The notes below the pieces were generated by a model that did no database searches, was not told the DNA's origin, and was given only the letters and a program-made list of their open reading frames with translations. Shown in pieces: positions 45,599 to 54,865 of a DNA stretch of 64,000 bases. The DNA is from Fidelibacterota bacterium (GTDB lineage: Bacteria; Marinisomatota; Marinisomatia; Marinisomatales; UBA1611): positions 1 to 64,000 of the forward strand of contig PBAR01000009.1 of assembly GCA_002718285.1 (NCBI GenBank), in the 5' to 3' direction. Each line of letters opens with the position of its first letter. Position 1 is the first letter of the stretch. Made by a program: the position numbers and the translations under genes.

Positions 45599-46948
45599 AT
45601 GACAAACATTTTAGCCACAATTGGCAATATAACATCTAATAATTCTAGTATTAAAAAAATAATTAAATATACAAATTTTTTTAGACTAAATTTGTCTCAT
45701 AATAAAATAACCTGGCATGAAAAGGTGTCAAAAAAAATTAAATCTCAATTTAAAGAAACTATAATATTGGTAGATCTTCCAGGAATTAAACCAAGAACAA
45801 AAAATGAAAAAATAATTAATATAAAAAAAAATCAGTTAGTTAAATTTCATTATAAAAAAAAATTTAAATTATCAAAATATTTATCAATAGAGCTTTCAAA
45901 TAAATTACCAAAATCAAAAAAAAATTATTTTACAATATCTGATGGAAAAAGATTTTTTAAAATAGTCAAGAGATCTTCAAATGAAATAATAGGCAAGAGT
46001 AATGACAAATTTTTACTAGAACCTGGCCAGGGTTTAAATATTCCTTTTTCTAATTACGATAATAAATTACAAGAAAAAAAATATTTAAATTCTTTAAAAA
46101 ATTTAAAAAAAATTAAATTTGATGCTATTGGTTTAAGCTTTATTCAAGATGAAAAAATAATTTATAAAATAAAAAAATTATTTCCTTCGAAAAATATAAT
46201 TTCTAAAATTGAAAATTTTCTTGGGTTAAAAAATTTGGAAAATATTGTAAAGGCTTCAGATGCTATTATGATAGATAGGGGTGACTTGCAAGCAGAATTG
46301 GGTCAGTTAAACTTATTTGAAAATGTAAAAAAAATTGTTAATTGTGCTCAAAAGCTAGGCAAGCCAATTATAATGGCAACAGAGAATCTTGGTAGTATGA
46401 TGGAGAACAATATACCATCTAAAAATGACCTAATATCTATTGGATATTCACAACAAATTAATGTTGATACAATAATGTTAAGCGAGGAAACTGCGATAAA
46501 TAAAAATTATTTAAAAATAATTAAAACACTTAAAAAAATATTAAAGCCAAAAAAAATAAAAAAAAAAAGATCCTTAGTCTCAGATAAAATTGATAATGTT
46601 TTGTGGCAAAGTCTTAAAGATATCAAAAATTGTAAAGTTGTTTTGTTTACGAAGAAAGGATATGTCATAGATAAAATCAGAACAATTAACAAAAAACTTG
46701 AATTATTTATTTTTACTGACAATATTAAAATTTACAACCAATCAAAAATTAGAAAAAATTGTAATGGCTGTTTGATTCCTAAGTTTAATAATAAAAATTT
46801 AGAAAATTTTACTTACAAGTTCATAAAACATTATAAAAAGGATATATTTATAAACTCAAAAAAAGCTATATTATTAAGGGTAAGTTATCCAAGTAGTGGT
46901 ATGAGGGCAAATACAATAACAATATTAAATTACAAGAGTTTTTTATAA
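45599..46948 (+). CDS. Pyruvate-kinase-like protein
   Basis: The 449-aa protein follows the pyruvate kinase plan: FRLNLSHN near 28-35, SKIENFLG (the catalytic-type Lys), MIDRGDLQAELG, ATENLGSMM and IMLSEETA. Some motifs deviate, including GIKPR in place of GPEIR and DRGDL in place of ARGDL. It is unlikely to be the central glycolytic enzyme because it sits between ATP sulfurylase and a sulfotransferase gene. It might recycle nucleotides locally or act on another phosphoryl donor; both are speculation. Confidence 0.8.
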   Translation: MTNILATIGNITSNNSSIKKIIKYTNFFRLNLSHNKITWHEKVSKKIKSQFKETIILVDLPGIKPRTKNEKIINIKKNQLVKFHYKKKFKLSKYLSIELSNKLPKSKKNYFTISDGKRFFKIVKRSSNEIIGKSNDKFLLEPGQGLNIPFSNYDNKLQEKKYLNSLKNLKKIKFDAIGLSFIQDEKIIYKIKKLFPSKNIISKIENFLGLKNLENIVKASDAIMIDRGDLQAELGQLNLFENVKKIVNCAQKLGKPIIMATENLGSMMENNIPSKNDLISIGYSQQINVDTIMLSEETAINKNYLKIIKTLKKILKPKKIKKKRSLVSDKIDNVLWQSLKDIKNCKVVLFTKKGYVIDKIRTINKKLELFIFTDNIKIYNQSKIRKNCNGCLIPKFNNKNLENFTYKFIKHYKKDIFINSKKAILLRVSYPSSGMRANTITILNYKSFL

Positions 46949-46955
46949 AACTTAA

Positions 46956-47831
46956 ATGTCAGTTAAAAATAAATTAATAAATACACTTAATTATTTAAAA
47001 GATTTAAAAAATAATAAAAAAAATAAATTCTACGAATTAAACAAACAACCCGTATTTTTAATTAGTACCAATAGATCAGGAGCTTCATTGCTTTCATCTA
47101 TTCTTAGGCAGCATCCAGATGTAATGTCATTAAGTGATCAAGCATTAAATAAAAGCACTTATTCAACAAAAGGACATACAGCAGGATTTGCTGAAGATTT
47201 TATCTGGCATGGTTTGGATGATAGAAATAGTGACCATAATAATTTTAAAAAAGAAGGTTTTGTATGGGGACATCCAAAATATTTAAGTAAATTTTATAAA
47301 GAAAATTACCAATTCAAAAATTCCTTGGTAAATGAAATTTTTAAATTTAAGACGGAAAAAACTATTTTAATTAAACACCCGTTTTTCTCCTTAAGATTAA
47401 AGTTAATAAAAAAAATGTTTCCAAATTCTAAAATTATTTTAAATATTAGATCATATAAAGATTTTATAATTAGCAATAATCACAAACTTAAGAATAGTAT
47501 TTATAAAAAAGCTTTCATAAATAATTCGCCAGATCTAGGATTACATTGGTTAATCATTAATACAGTTGCGATGTATCAATTAAAAAAGTTTTTTCCACGA
47601 AATTATTTGATTTTTTCTCATGAAAAATTTTATGATGAAAATTATAATAATCAGGAATTAATGAATAAAATTACTAATTTTTTAAATATAAACAAATTTG
47701 CTTTCTCATTTGAAAAAGTAAACATAAAATATAAGTATAGTAAAAAAATTCATTACGAGTACGATAAAATACCTTCAATAGCAGAAGAAATTGCTGAATT
47801 TGAAAAAAATATCTATGATGAAACAAAATAG
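46956..47831 (+). CDS. PAPS-dependent sulfotransferase
   Basis: A 291-aa sulfotransferase. The 5'-phosphosulfate loop is ISTNRSGAS (36-44). The 3'-phosphate region comes as KIILNIRSYKDFIIS near 155-169. It lacks a signal peptide, so it should act in the cytosol on nucleotide- or lipid-linked sugars. Flanking genes supply APS and PAPS. Its 3' end overlaps the APS kinase gene by 17 bases. Confidence 0.85.
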   Translation: MSVKNKLINTLNYLKDLKNNKKNKFYELNKQPVFLISTNRSGASLLSSILRQHPDVMSLSDQALNKSTYSTKGHTAGFAEDFIWHGLDDRNSDHNNFKKEGFVWGHPKYLSKFYKENYQFKNSLVNEIFKFKTEKTILIKHPFFSLRLKLIKKMFPNSKIILNIRSYKDFIISNNHKLKNSIYKKAFINNSPDLGLHWLIINTVAMYQLKKFFPRNYLIFSHEKFYDENYNNQELMNKITNFLNINKFAFSFEKVNIKYKYSKKIHYEYDKIPSIAEEIAEFEKNIYDETK

Positions 47832-48297
47832 AAAAAAAATTTCAGGCATTTGGTTTTTTGGATATTCTGGATCTGGCAAATCATATGCAAGTAATTATAT
47901 TTCAAAAAAAATAAATAAACGTATTATAATTGATGGTGATGACGTTAGATCGAAAGTAAGTTTTGACCTTGGTCACACTATTAAAGACAGAAAAATTCAG
48001 TTGAAAAGATTATTGGGAATATCTAAAATATGTATTTTGTCAAATGTTATTCCAATAGTATCAAGTGTTTATATGACTAAAAAGGCCAGCCAAGAGATAA
48101 GAAAAAATAAAATTTTATTAATAAAAATTGAAAGAGAAAATAAAATATTAAAAAAATTTAAAATTTATAAAAAAAAAAATAATGTTGTAGGTATCGATAT
48201 ATTTTATGAAAAATTCAAATTTAAAAAAATATTTAATAAAGGTGACTCTCTTTTCAAAAAAGAACTAAATAAGCTAATTAATTTATATAAATTTTAA
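47815..48297 (+). CDS. cysC: Adenylylsulfate (APS) kinase
   Basis: A 160-aa kinase producing PAPS. Walker A GYSGSGKS is at 16-23, DGDDVRSKVSFDLGH at 40-54, and KDR follows. The chosen start is the ATG at 47815; an in-frame TTG at 47791 would lengthen the overlap with the sulfotransferase and adds nothing conserved. The kinase completes the sulfate activation cassette. Confidence 0.9.
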   Translation: MMKQNRKKISGIWFFGYSGSGKSYASNYISKKINKRIIIDGDDVRSKVSFDLGHTIKDRKIQLKRLLGISKICILSNVIPIVSSVYMTKKASQEIRKNKILLIKIERENKILKKFKIYKKKNNVVGIDIFYEKFKFKKIFNKGDSLFKKELNKLINLYKF

Positions 48298-48301
48298 AAC
48301 A

Positions 48302-49075
48302 ATGAATTTTTTTTTTGGAATAAAAAATAAATATTTAAATTGTGAAATTAAAGTTCCAATTTTTAAAAATAATGGTGAAATAAATTATAAATTAAAATTA
48401 TTTTCCTGTGAGATAAATGATAAAAGATGGTTAATAAAAAAATTAGATTTAGAAACTAAAAATAATTTTTTTTTTGTTAAAAATAATCAAATTGATAAAA
48501 ATAAAATTTATTTTTTAGCAGAGGAAAAAAATCTTGAAATAAAAACAAATGAAAATAGTTTTTTTTTTATAGAATTAAAAAAGTTTAATAATTTTACCAA
48601 TACCGAACCTCAGTATAGATCAAATTTGAAAGTTTTTAATGATCTTGGTTTTTCTTCATATCAATCAGACTACCCTTTTAATATGATAGAAAAAAAAGGA
48701 AGTGTGCTGAGTCCGATCTATCCACTTTTAAATAGCTTAGCTGATAAAAACTTCATATTTTTTAGAAATATTTATAAAATGCCTATTCATAAGGAATTTC
48801 AAATTTTTTTTATAGATATTGAAAAAAAAGCAGTTCTACATAAAGAACAGGTAATAACTAATAAAACAAATGAAATTGAAATAAATAAAAGTTTAATTAA
48901 TGAAAATGTTTACATGTTTTCAGATAAGTATGTAGGTATTCCAATATTTATTTCAATTAAAGATAAAAATATTTCTATGGAACATACTCATCCTCCACAT
49001 CATTATATAATAAGTAAAGATAAATATCACACAGTAAGAAACATAAAAGAGAAAATTAATGAAATTATTAATTAA
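48302..49075 (+). CDS. Uncharacterised beta-rich protein with His-rich C-terminal motif
   Basis: I do not recognise this 257-aa protein. It has alternating hydrophobic/polar strands, no signal peptide and no membrane helix. A striking EHTHPPHHY motif lies near residue 232-240. It follows the APS kinase by four bases and overlaps the next unknown gene by 17, so both probably act with the sulfation cassette. The next protein ends in DVHHG after a comparable strand, suggesting distant homology between the two. A metal-binding or carbohydrate-binding role is possible. Confidence 0.7.
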   Translation: MNFFFGIKNKYLNCEIKVPIFKNNGEINYKLKLFSCEINDKRWLIKKLDLETKNNFFFVKNNQIDKNKIYFLAEEKNLEIKTNENSFFFIELKKFNNFTNTEPQYRSNLKVFNDLGFSSYQSDYPFNMIEKKGSVLSPIYPLLNSLADKNFIFFRNIYKMPIHKEFQIFFIDIEKKAVLHKEQVITNKTNEIEINKSLINENVYMFSDKYVGIPIFISIKDKNISMEHTHPPHHYIISKDKYHTVRNIKEKINEIIN

Positions 49076-49829
49076 AAATTTTTTTAAAAAAACAATAATT
49101 TATAGAATAAGGAATAAAATAAATATTAAACCAATAAAATTAAACTTAAATAATTTGACTGAAAATTATTCTATCTCAGATGCATTTTTATGGCGAACAG
49201 ATAGTACTTATAAAACAATATTTAAATTTTCAGATCTTCTAAATTTTTTTTATGAAGACCTATTAAGTTCGGTAGATTTAAAGTTTTATGATCAAAATTA
49301 TAATAAAATAAAAGAACTTGAAAATATGAATATTTTAAAAATGAATCAATTGTTAATTGACAAAAATTTTTTAAATGGATTTGAGGGGTATGGAACATTT
49401 TATATATTTCATAAATCAAATAAACAAAAAACAATTTCAATAAGAAATAGCTGCTATACTGGTTTTTCATATAAAAATAATTTATTTTCATATGTTCATG
49501 GAAATCTGCCATCTTCCTGCAGTAAATTAAACCATTCTAACAATGATAATTTTAATAATATAATTGTAAATAGTTTTTTTAAAAATCAAATTTATATTAT
49601 TCAAAATGAATTTTCTGAATATGATAAAATAGAAGTATTTATAAATAATTCCTCAAATGATAAATTATATTTTGAGCTTAATAACCAAAATTATAAATTA
49701 AATAAAGGATGTTCAAAAATTTTAGAGTTAAAAGAAATTGAAAAAATAAAAATTATTTCCAATTCATATTTACTAAGGCCAATAATATTTAATTATAAGA
49801 AAAACACAATAGATGTTCATCATGGATAA
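49059..49829 (+). CDS. Uncharacterised beta-rich protein, possible distant paralogue of the preceding one
   Basis: A 256-aa protein of unknown family. It lacks membrane segments. Aromatic-rich strands (GYGTFYIFHKS, SCYTGFSYKNNLFSYVHG) suggest a beta-sandwich. The C-terminus reads KNTIDVHHG, parallel to KNISMEHTHPPHH in the upstream protein. The gene overlaps the upstream gene by 17 bases and is followed 12 bases later by an FkbM methyltransferase. No function is claimed. Confidence 0.7.
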   Translation: MKLLIKNFFKKTIIYRIRNKINIKPIKLNLNNLTENYSISDAFLWRTDSTYKTIFKFSDLLNFFYEDLLSSVDLKFYDQNYNKIKELENMNILKMNQLLIDKNFLNGFEGYGTFYIFHKSNKQKTISIRNSCYTGFSYKNNLFSYVHGNLPSSCSKLNHSNNDNFNNIIVNSFFKNQIYIIQNEFSEYDKIEVFINNSSNDKLYFELNNQNYKLNKGCSKILELKEIEKIKIISNSYLLRPIIFNYKKNTIDVHHG

Positions 49830-49841
49830 ATAAATAATAAA

Positions 49842-50708
49842 ATGATTAAAAAAATTTCTTATATAATATATTTAATATTAAAATTCTTTAATAAAATTTT
49901 TATATTTTTTTTTAATAAAGATTTTTTACTTTGGTTTTATACTTTTATTCAAAACGATTCATATATTTCAATAATTATAAAAAAAAAAAAAATTAATTTT
50001 TTTTGTCCAAATCATTTAATAAAATTTAGAATAAATACACTTTTTACAAAAGAACCAGAAACTATCAATTGGATAAATTCTTTTAAAAAAAATAAAAATA
50101 AAAAAATAATTTTTTGGGATATTGGTGCAAATATTGGTTTATATTCTATTTATTCATCTGTGTTTCATGGAAATAAAATTAAAGTAATATCGTTTGAGCC
50201 ATCTATGAATAATTTACGAATTTTAAGTCGTAATATAAGTGTTAATTATTTATATAAAAATATCTTTATTAATCAAATTCCATTAGGAAATGTAAATAAT
50301 GATTATTGTAATTTCAATGATAGCAATTTCATTGAAGGTTCAGCATTTAATTATTTATATACAAGTAAAAAATTAAAAAAAAAAAAATATAATAATAACT
50401 ATAAAGTATTTTCATCTTCAATAGATAATATAATTGATATGAAAAAAAATGATTTTCCTAATTATATAAAAATAGATGTTGATGGTAATGAAAATATAAT
50501 TTTAAAAGGTGGTATAAAATTACTGAAAAAATCCTCAATAAAAGAAATTTTGATTGAAATTGATGAAAAAGATAAAAAAAAAACAAATGAAATAATAAAA
50601 TTGTTAACAAAAAATTACTTTAAAATTAAATCGATTAATAAAAGTAAATTATTTAAATCAAATAATATTTATGTAAAAAATTATATATTTGAAAAGATTA
50701 ATTTATAA
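49842..50708 (+). CDS. FkbM family methyltransferase
   Basis: The second FkbM-type methyltransferase, 288 aa. The SAM loop FWDIGANIGLYS lies near 88-99. VISFEPSMNNLRIL and YIKIDVDGNENIILKGG follow in family order. The N-terminal ~50 residues contain a hydrophobic segment that may associate with the membrane. It lies after the two unknown genes of the sulfation region and probably O-methylates a sugar. Confidence 0.86.
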   Translation: MIKKISYIIYLILKFFNKIFIFFFNKDFLLWFYTFIQNDSYISIIIKKKKINFFCPNHLIKFRINTLFTKEPETINWINSFKKNKNKKIIFWDIGANIGLYSIYSSVFHGNKIKVISFEPSMNNLRILSRNISVNYLYKNIFINQIPLGNVNNDYCNFNDSNFIEGSAFNYLYTSKKLKKKKYNNNYKVFSSSIDNIIDMKKNDFPNYIKIDVDGNENIILKGGIKLLKKSSIKEILIEIDEKDKKKTNEIIKLLTKNYFKIKSINKSKLFKSNNIYVKNYIFEKINL

Positions 50709-50735
50709 AAATATATTAAAAAAAAGATAATAAAT

Positions 50736-52142
50736 TTGAATAGAAATTATTTTAACACCGCCTGCAAATTATCAAAAAAAATTTTATTAAAACGATCGAG
50801 TTATATTAGAATTGCAATTTCTCATTTCAATGTAATGAAATCTCATGCATATTATCTTAATAGATATAAACCTAAAAAAAACAACATATCATTTTTTATT
50901 TGTAAAATTTTTTTTTATTTCAAAAATATGTTTTTTTTAATTAAGGCTGATAAACTTAATAATGACATATTGATTATATCAAATTTAGTATCAAAAAAAA
51001 AAATTGATTTGAATGATTTTTACTTTTCTCACTTTATAAAATTTTTAAAGAGAAAAAATAAGAAGTACGATATAGTTTACCGAAACATACCTAAAATTAA
51101 AATTAATTCCTCAAAAAAAAATATTTATTTTACATCATTAAATCGTAATATTTTTTTTGATATTTATTATTTTTTTTTAATCCTTTTGGAAATAAACACT
51201 ATTTATTTTAGCTTAATATTTAAAAAAAAAACAAAGTACGAAAATAAATTTATAAAAGATAGTTTAAGTTTTAATAATATATTTTCATCTTTATCTAATA
51301 TTGTAGAGGTAAATAAAATTATAAATTATATTAAAATTCGCAGACCAAAAAAGATATTCTTTACAATGGAGGGGTATGCTTGGGAAAAAATGTTATGTTA
51401 TAGAATTAGGAAAATAGATAAAAAAATTAAAATATATGGTTATTATTTTTCAATAATTTCAAAGTATCAATTTTTCCCTTTCGTTCAAATTGGAAAAAAA
51501 TTTCAACCTAATTATATATTAACGTCAGGCAATATTGCTAAAAAAAAATTTAAAAATTGCGGATATGATGATTCAAGAGTCATAAATATTGGTTCTAACA
51601 AAAATTTAAAAAAAATAAATAATAATCATAAAAAAAAAAATTGTCTTATTTTACCAGAAGTTTCTAAAGAAGAATTATATTATCTAATAGATTTTGCTTT
51701 AAAAATTTCAATTAAAATTCCTGACTTAAAATTTATATTAAGATTGCACCCTTCAATGAATACAAAATTGTTAAGAAATTATTTAAAAATAAGAGTTTTA
51801 AATAGCAATATAATATTGAGTAATAATGATATTAATAATGATTTAAACAAATGTTTTTTTGCCATTTATAGGAGTTCGGGTTCTATAATTGAAGCAGGTA
51901 TAAATGGTTTATATCCTGTATATTTAAAAAAATCTAATGAATTAAGTATAGATCCATTATATGAACTTAAAAATAAAAAATTAGATGTTTATAATGAAAT
52001 TCAATTTCAAAAAATTTATAATAAAATAAGAAGTTCAAGAAATTATTATTCAAAAAAATTAAAAAAAATATCTAATTATTGCAAGAACTATTATATGAAA
52101 CCAAACTTTAAAAATATGAATTCTTTAATTTTAAATGATTAA
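50736..52142 (+). CDS. Hypothetical GT-B-like protein of a surface carbohydrate locus
   Basis: A 468-aa protein with a TTG start; the first in-frame ATG is 28 codons later and would remove a conserved-looking basic N-terminus. The late segment CFFAIYRSSGSIIEAGINGLYPVYL resembles the nucleotide-sugar-binding end of GT-B glycosyltransferases. LILPEVSKEELYYLI and ILRLHPSMN precede it. Two hydrophobic stretches lie near 55-70 and 140-165. It may be a glycosyltransferase or capsule-type transferase; the family is not identified. It overlaps the deacetylase gene by eight bases. Confidence 0.7.
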   Translation: MNRNYFNTACKLSKKILLKRSSYIRIAISHFNVMKSHAYYLNRYKPKKNNISFFICKIFFYFKNMFFLIKADKLNNDILIISNLVSKKKIDLNDFYFSHFIKFLKRKNKKYDIVYRNIPKIKINSSKKNIYFTSLNRNIFFDIYYFFLILLEINTIYFSLIFKKKTKYENKFIKDSLSFNNIFSSLSNIVEVNKIINYIKIRRPKKIFFTMEGYAWEKMLCYRIRKIDKKIKIYGYYFSIISKYQFFPFVQIGKKFQPNYILTSGNIAKKKFKNCGYDDSRVINIGSNKNLKKINNNHKKKNCLILPEVSKEELYYLIDFALKISIKIPDLKFILRLHPSMNTKLLRNYLKIRVLNSNIILSNNDINNDLNKCFFAIYRSSGSIIEAGINGLYPVYLKKSNELSIDPLYELKNKKLDVYNEIQFQKIYNKIRSSRNYYSKKLKKISNYCKNYYMKPNFKNMNSLILND

Positions 52143-53058
52143 GTACTCACTAAAAAAAGCTATTGGTTCAATTATTTATAATTTTAAAAAAAAATTTGGG
52201 AAAAAAGATAAATTAACAATTTTTTTGTTTCATGAAATTTCAAATCAACCAAGTTTATTCCAAAAGAAATATAATATCTACCACTCAATTAGTGATTTTA
52301 AAAAAATACTAAATTGGATTAATCAAAACTATAACATTATATCACCATTAGAAATTCAAAATAAAATAGAAAATAAAGCATTGATTACTTTCGATGATGG
52401 TTATTTAGGTACTTTTAAAAATGCAGTACCAATGATGTTGGAAAAGAAAATTCCTTCTATACATTTTTTGAATATGGGTCCAATTTTAAATCATGAGCCT
52501 AATATAGTATCTAAAATTGATTATTTGTCTAAATATGATCAAAACTTTATAAAATTTTTATTTGAAAAAAAAATAAAAAAAAAAACAATTTATAATATTA
52601 ATCCAAAACTTTATGAAGAATTTATGAAAAATCATAAAATTGAAATAGATAAAATAATAAATTATCAAGGCAATTTAATTAATGAAAAAATTTTAAATCA
52701 ATATTCTGAAAATAATTTAGTTTTTTTGGGAAATCATATGTATGATCACTGGAACATTATTAAACTAGACTCAGAAGAAATTGAATATTATTATTATAAG
52801 AATTTAGAAATTTTAAAAAAATATAAAAATTTTTTAAATATTTTTTCTTTTACACACGGTATTCCAAATTTAAATTTTTCTAAAAAAAATTTAAATCAAA
52901 TATTATCATTTAAACCACTTTATATTTTTTACTCCTCAGGAGGAAATAAAAATCATAATAATTTAATTTTTGATAGAACTTTTTCAACAAATGAAGAAAT
53001 AGAAAATAAAATTTTTTATTTTAGACAATTAAGGTCAAAATATTTGTTTAATTTTTAA
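52135..53058 (+). CDS. Polysaccharide deacetylase (NodB/CE4-like)
   Basis: A 307-aa protein with the carbohydrate esterase 4 elements: TFDDGY at 85-90 (catalytic and metal Asp) and the metal pair His201/His205 in GNHMYDHW. The opening IFLFHEIS resembles the strand before the NodB domain. No signal peptide is obvious; the N-terminus is basic with only a short hydrophobic run. It may deacetylate an amino sugar in the cytosol or at the membrane. Confidence 0.83.
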   Translation: MIKYSLKKAIGSIIYNFKKKFGKKDKLTIFLFHEISNQPSLFQKKYNIYHSISDFKKILNWINQNYNIISPLEIQNKIENKALITFDDGYLGTFKNAVPMMLEKKIPSIHFLNMGPILNHEPNIVSKIDYLSKYDQNFIKFLFEKKIKKKTIYNINPKLYEEFMKNHKIEIDKIINYQGNLINEKILNQYSENNLVFLGNHMYDHWNIIKLDSEEIEYYYYKNLEILKKYKNFLNIFSFTHGIPNLNFSKKNLNQILSFKPLYIFYSSGGNKNHNNLIFDRTFSTNEEIENKIFYFRQLRSKYLFNF

Positions 53059-53119
53059 AATCAATTATTTTAAAAAAATAAATAAATAATGTAAAATATA
53101 AAGGTTAATAAAAATTTAA

Positions 53120-54826
53120 ATGTCAACAATAATAAAAGATATATTTTATATATTGAAATATTTTAATAAGGAAAAAATATTTTTTCTTATTTTTCTAATG
53201 ATAATAGTCTCAATCTTAGAATTAATTGGAATATCATTAGTAATTCCTTTTGTCACAACATTGGTAGATCCAAGCTATATTGAAAATAAATATATATTGT
53301 TATTTAATGAATATATTGGTGATTCAAATAGTAAATCACTTTCTAATATTTTCATAATTATAATTCTTCTATTTTATTTACTGAAAAATCTGTTTGTTAT
53401 TTATGTAGTAGCTAAACAAACTAGATATTCTATGAATTTAATTACTTTAATTAGGGTAGATTTTTTTAAAAGATATTTAAGTCAAAACTATATTGAGTTT
53501 ATTAAAAAAGATCATGCTGAGTTGATTTCAAATATTATGAATGTAAGCGCAACTTTTGGATCAACATTTATAGTAAACTTATTAATTTTTGTTTCAGAAT
53601 TTTTAATTGTATTAAGTCTAACGACTTTTTTACTTTTGTTTAACTTTACGCTTACTATTTCATTAATATTTGTTTTTTCAGTAATTCTTTTCTTTTATTT
53701 TAAATATATCTCACCTAAGTTGAAGGAAGCAGGTATTAAAAGAGTAGAAAGTGATCAACAAATTATTAATTACTCAAAATTAAGTTTTCAAAATATGAAA
53801 GAATTGAAATTATTTAATAAAGAAAATTTTTTTATCAAAATATTTTTTGATAATGCTATTACATCAGAAAATAGTAATTATTTTTATCAGGTTTCTGCTC
53901 AATATCCTAGAATCGGTATGGAAATTTTTGCTATATTGGGTATTTGCTTGTTAACAGTAATGATGAATTTTTTAGGTTTTGTGAGTACAGTTATAGTTAC
54001 TACACTTGCTTTTTATGGAGTTGCAATTTTTAGAATTTTACCTTCAGCAAATAAATTAATGTTTTCTTTTCAATCCATTAGATTTTCAAAAAAAACATTA
54101 AATGTCATTAGAGAGGAATTGAAAAAAACAAAAGAGTTTAAAATTCTTGAAGAGATCAAAAAAGAACAAATAAACTTTATTAATGAAATAAAAGTAGAAA
54201 ATTTAAGTTTTGGTTATGTAAAAAATAATGAGATCATAAAAAATTTAAATTTTAAAATTAAAAAAGGAGATTTTATTGGAATAAAGGGAGAAAGTGGAAG
54301 CGGTAAAACTACTTTAATAGATATTTTGATGGGGTTAATTGAACCTTCTAGTGGAAAAGTAAAAGTTGACAACCAAGAAATTAACAACAATTTCCAAAAT
54401 TGGCGTAACAGGTGTGGGTATGTTCCTCAAAACATATCATTAATGAATGATACAATTTGTGGAAATGTTGCTTTCGGTGAAGACAAAAAAAATATTGATT
54501 TAATTAAAGTTAGAAAATCTTTACAAGTTGCAGATTTATTAGAATTTGTTGATACTTTAAAAGATAAAGAACAAAGTTTAATAGGAGAAAATGGATATGC
54601 TATTTCAGGAGGACAAAGGCAAAGACTTGCGATTGCAAGAGCTCTTTATAGAGAGCCGGATATAATTTTTTTTGATGAAGCGACTAGTGCACTTGACAAA
54701 AAAACTGAGCAAAATCTTTTGAAATCTATTAATAAACTTAAAAGAAAAATTACTATAATATTTGTTTCTCACAACTCTATTATATTTGATAATTGTGATA
54801 ATATAATTGACTTAGATCTTAAGTGA
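53120..54826 (+). CDS. ABC transporter, fused permease/ATPase (second PglK/MsbA-like flippase)
   Basis: A 568-aa half-transporter similar in plan to the one at 30816. It has about six membrane helices (~15-315), Walker A GESGSGKTT (389-397), signature ISGGQRQR (495-502) and Walker B IIFFDEATSALD (about 516-527). Two such flippases within 23 kb suggest export of two distinct lipid-linked glycans or that cassettes of separate origin were joined. It begins after a 61-base gap and ends 39 bases before a GT2 gene. Confidence 0.9.
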   Translation: MSTIIKDIFYILKYFNKEKIFFLIFLMIIVSILELIGISLVIPFVTTLVDPSYIENKYILLFNEYIGDSNSKSLSNIFIIIILLFYLLKNLFVIYVVAKQTRYSMNLITLIRVDFFKRYLSQNYIEFIKKDHAELISNIMNVSATFGSTFIVNLLIFVSEFLIVLSLTTFLLLFNFTLTISLIFVFSVILFFYFKYISPKLKEAGIKRVESDQQIINYSKLSFQNMKELKLFNKENFFIKIFFDNAITSENSNYFYQVSAQYPRIGMEIFAILGICLLTVMMNFLGFVSTVIVTTLAFYGVAIFRILPSANKLMFSFQSIRFSKKTLNVIREELKKTKEFKILEEIKKEQINFINEIKVENLSFGYVKNNEIIKNLNFKIKKGDFIGIKGESGSGKTTLIDILMGLIEPSSGKVKVDNQEINNNFQNWRNRCGYVPQNISLMNDTICGNVAFGEDKKNIDLIKVRKSLQVADLLEFVDTLKDKEQSLIGENGYAISGGQRQRLAIARALYREPDIIFFDEATSALDKKTEQNLLKSINKLKRKITIIFVSHNSIIFDNCDNIIDLDLK

Positions 54827-54865
54827 ACTTAATCGTATTATTTATTATAATATCAAATTAAAAAT

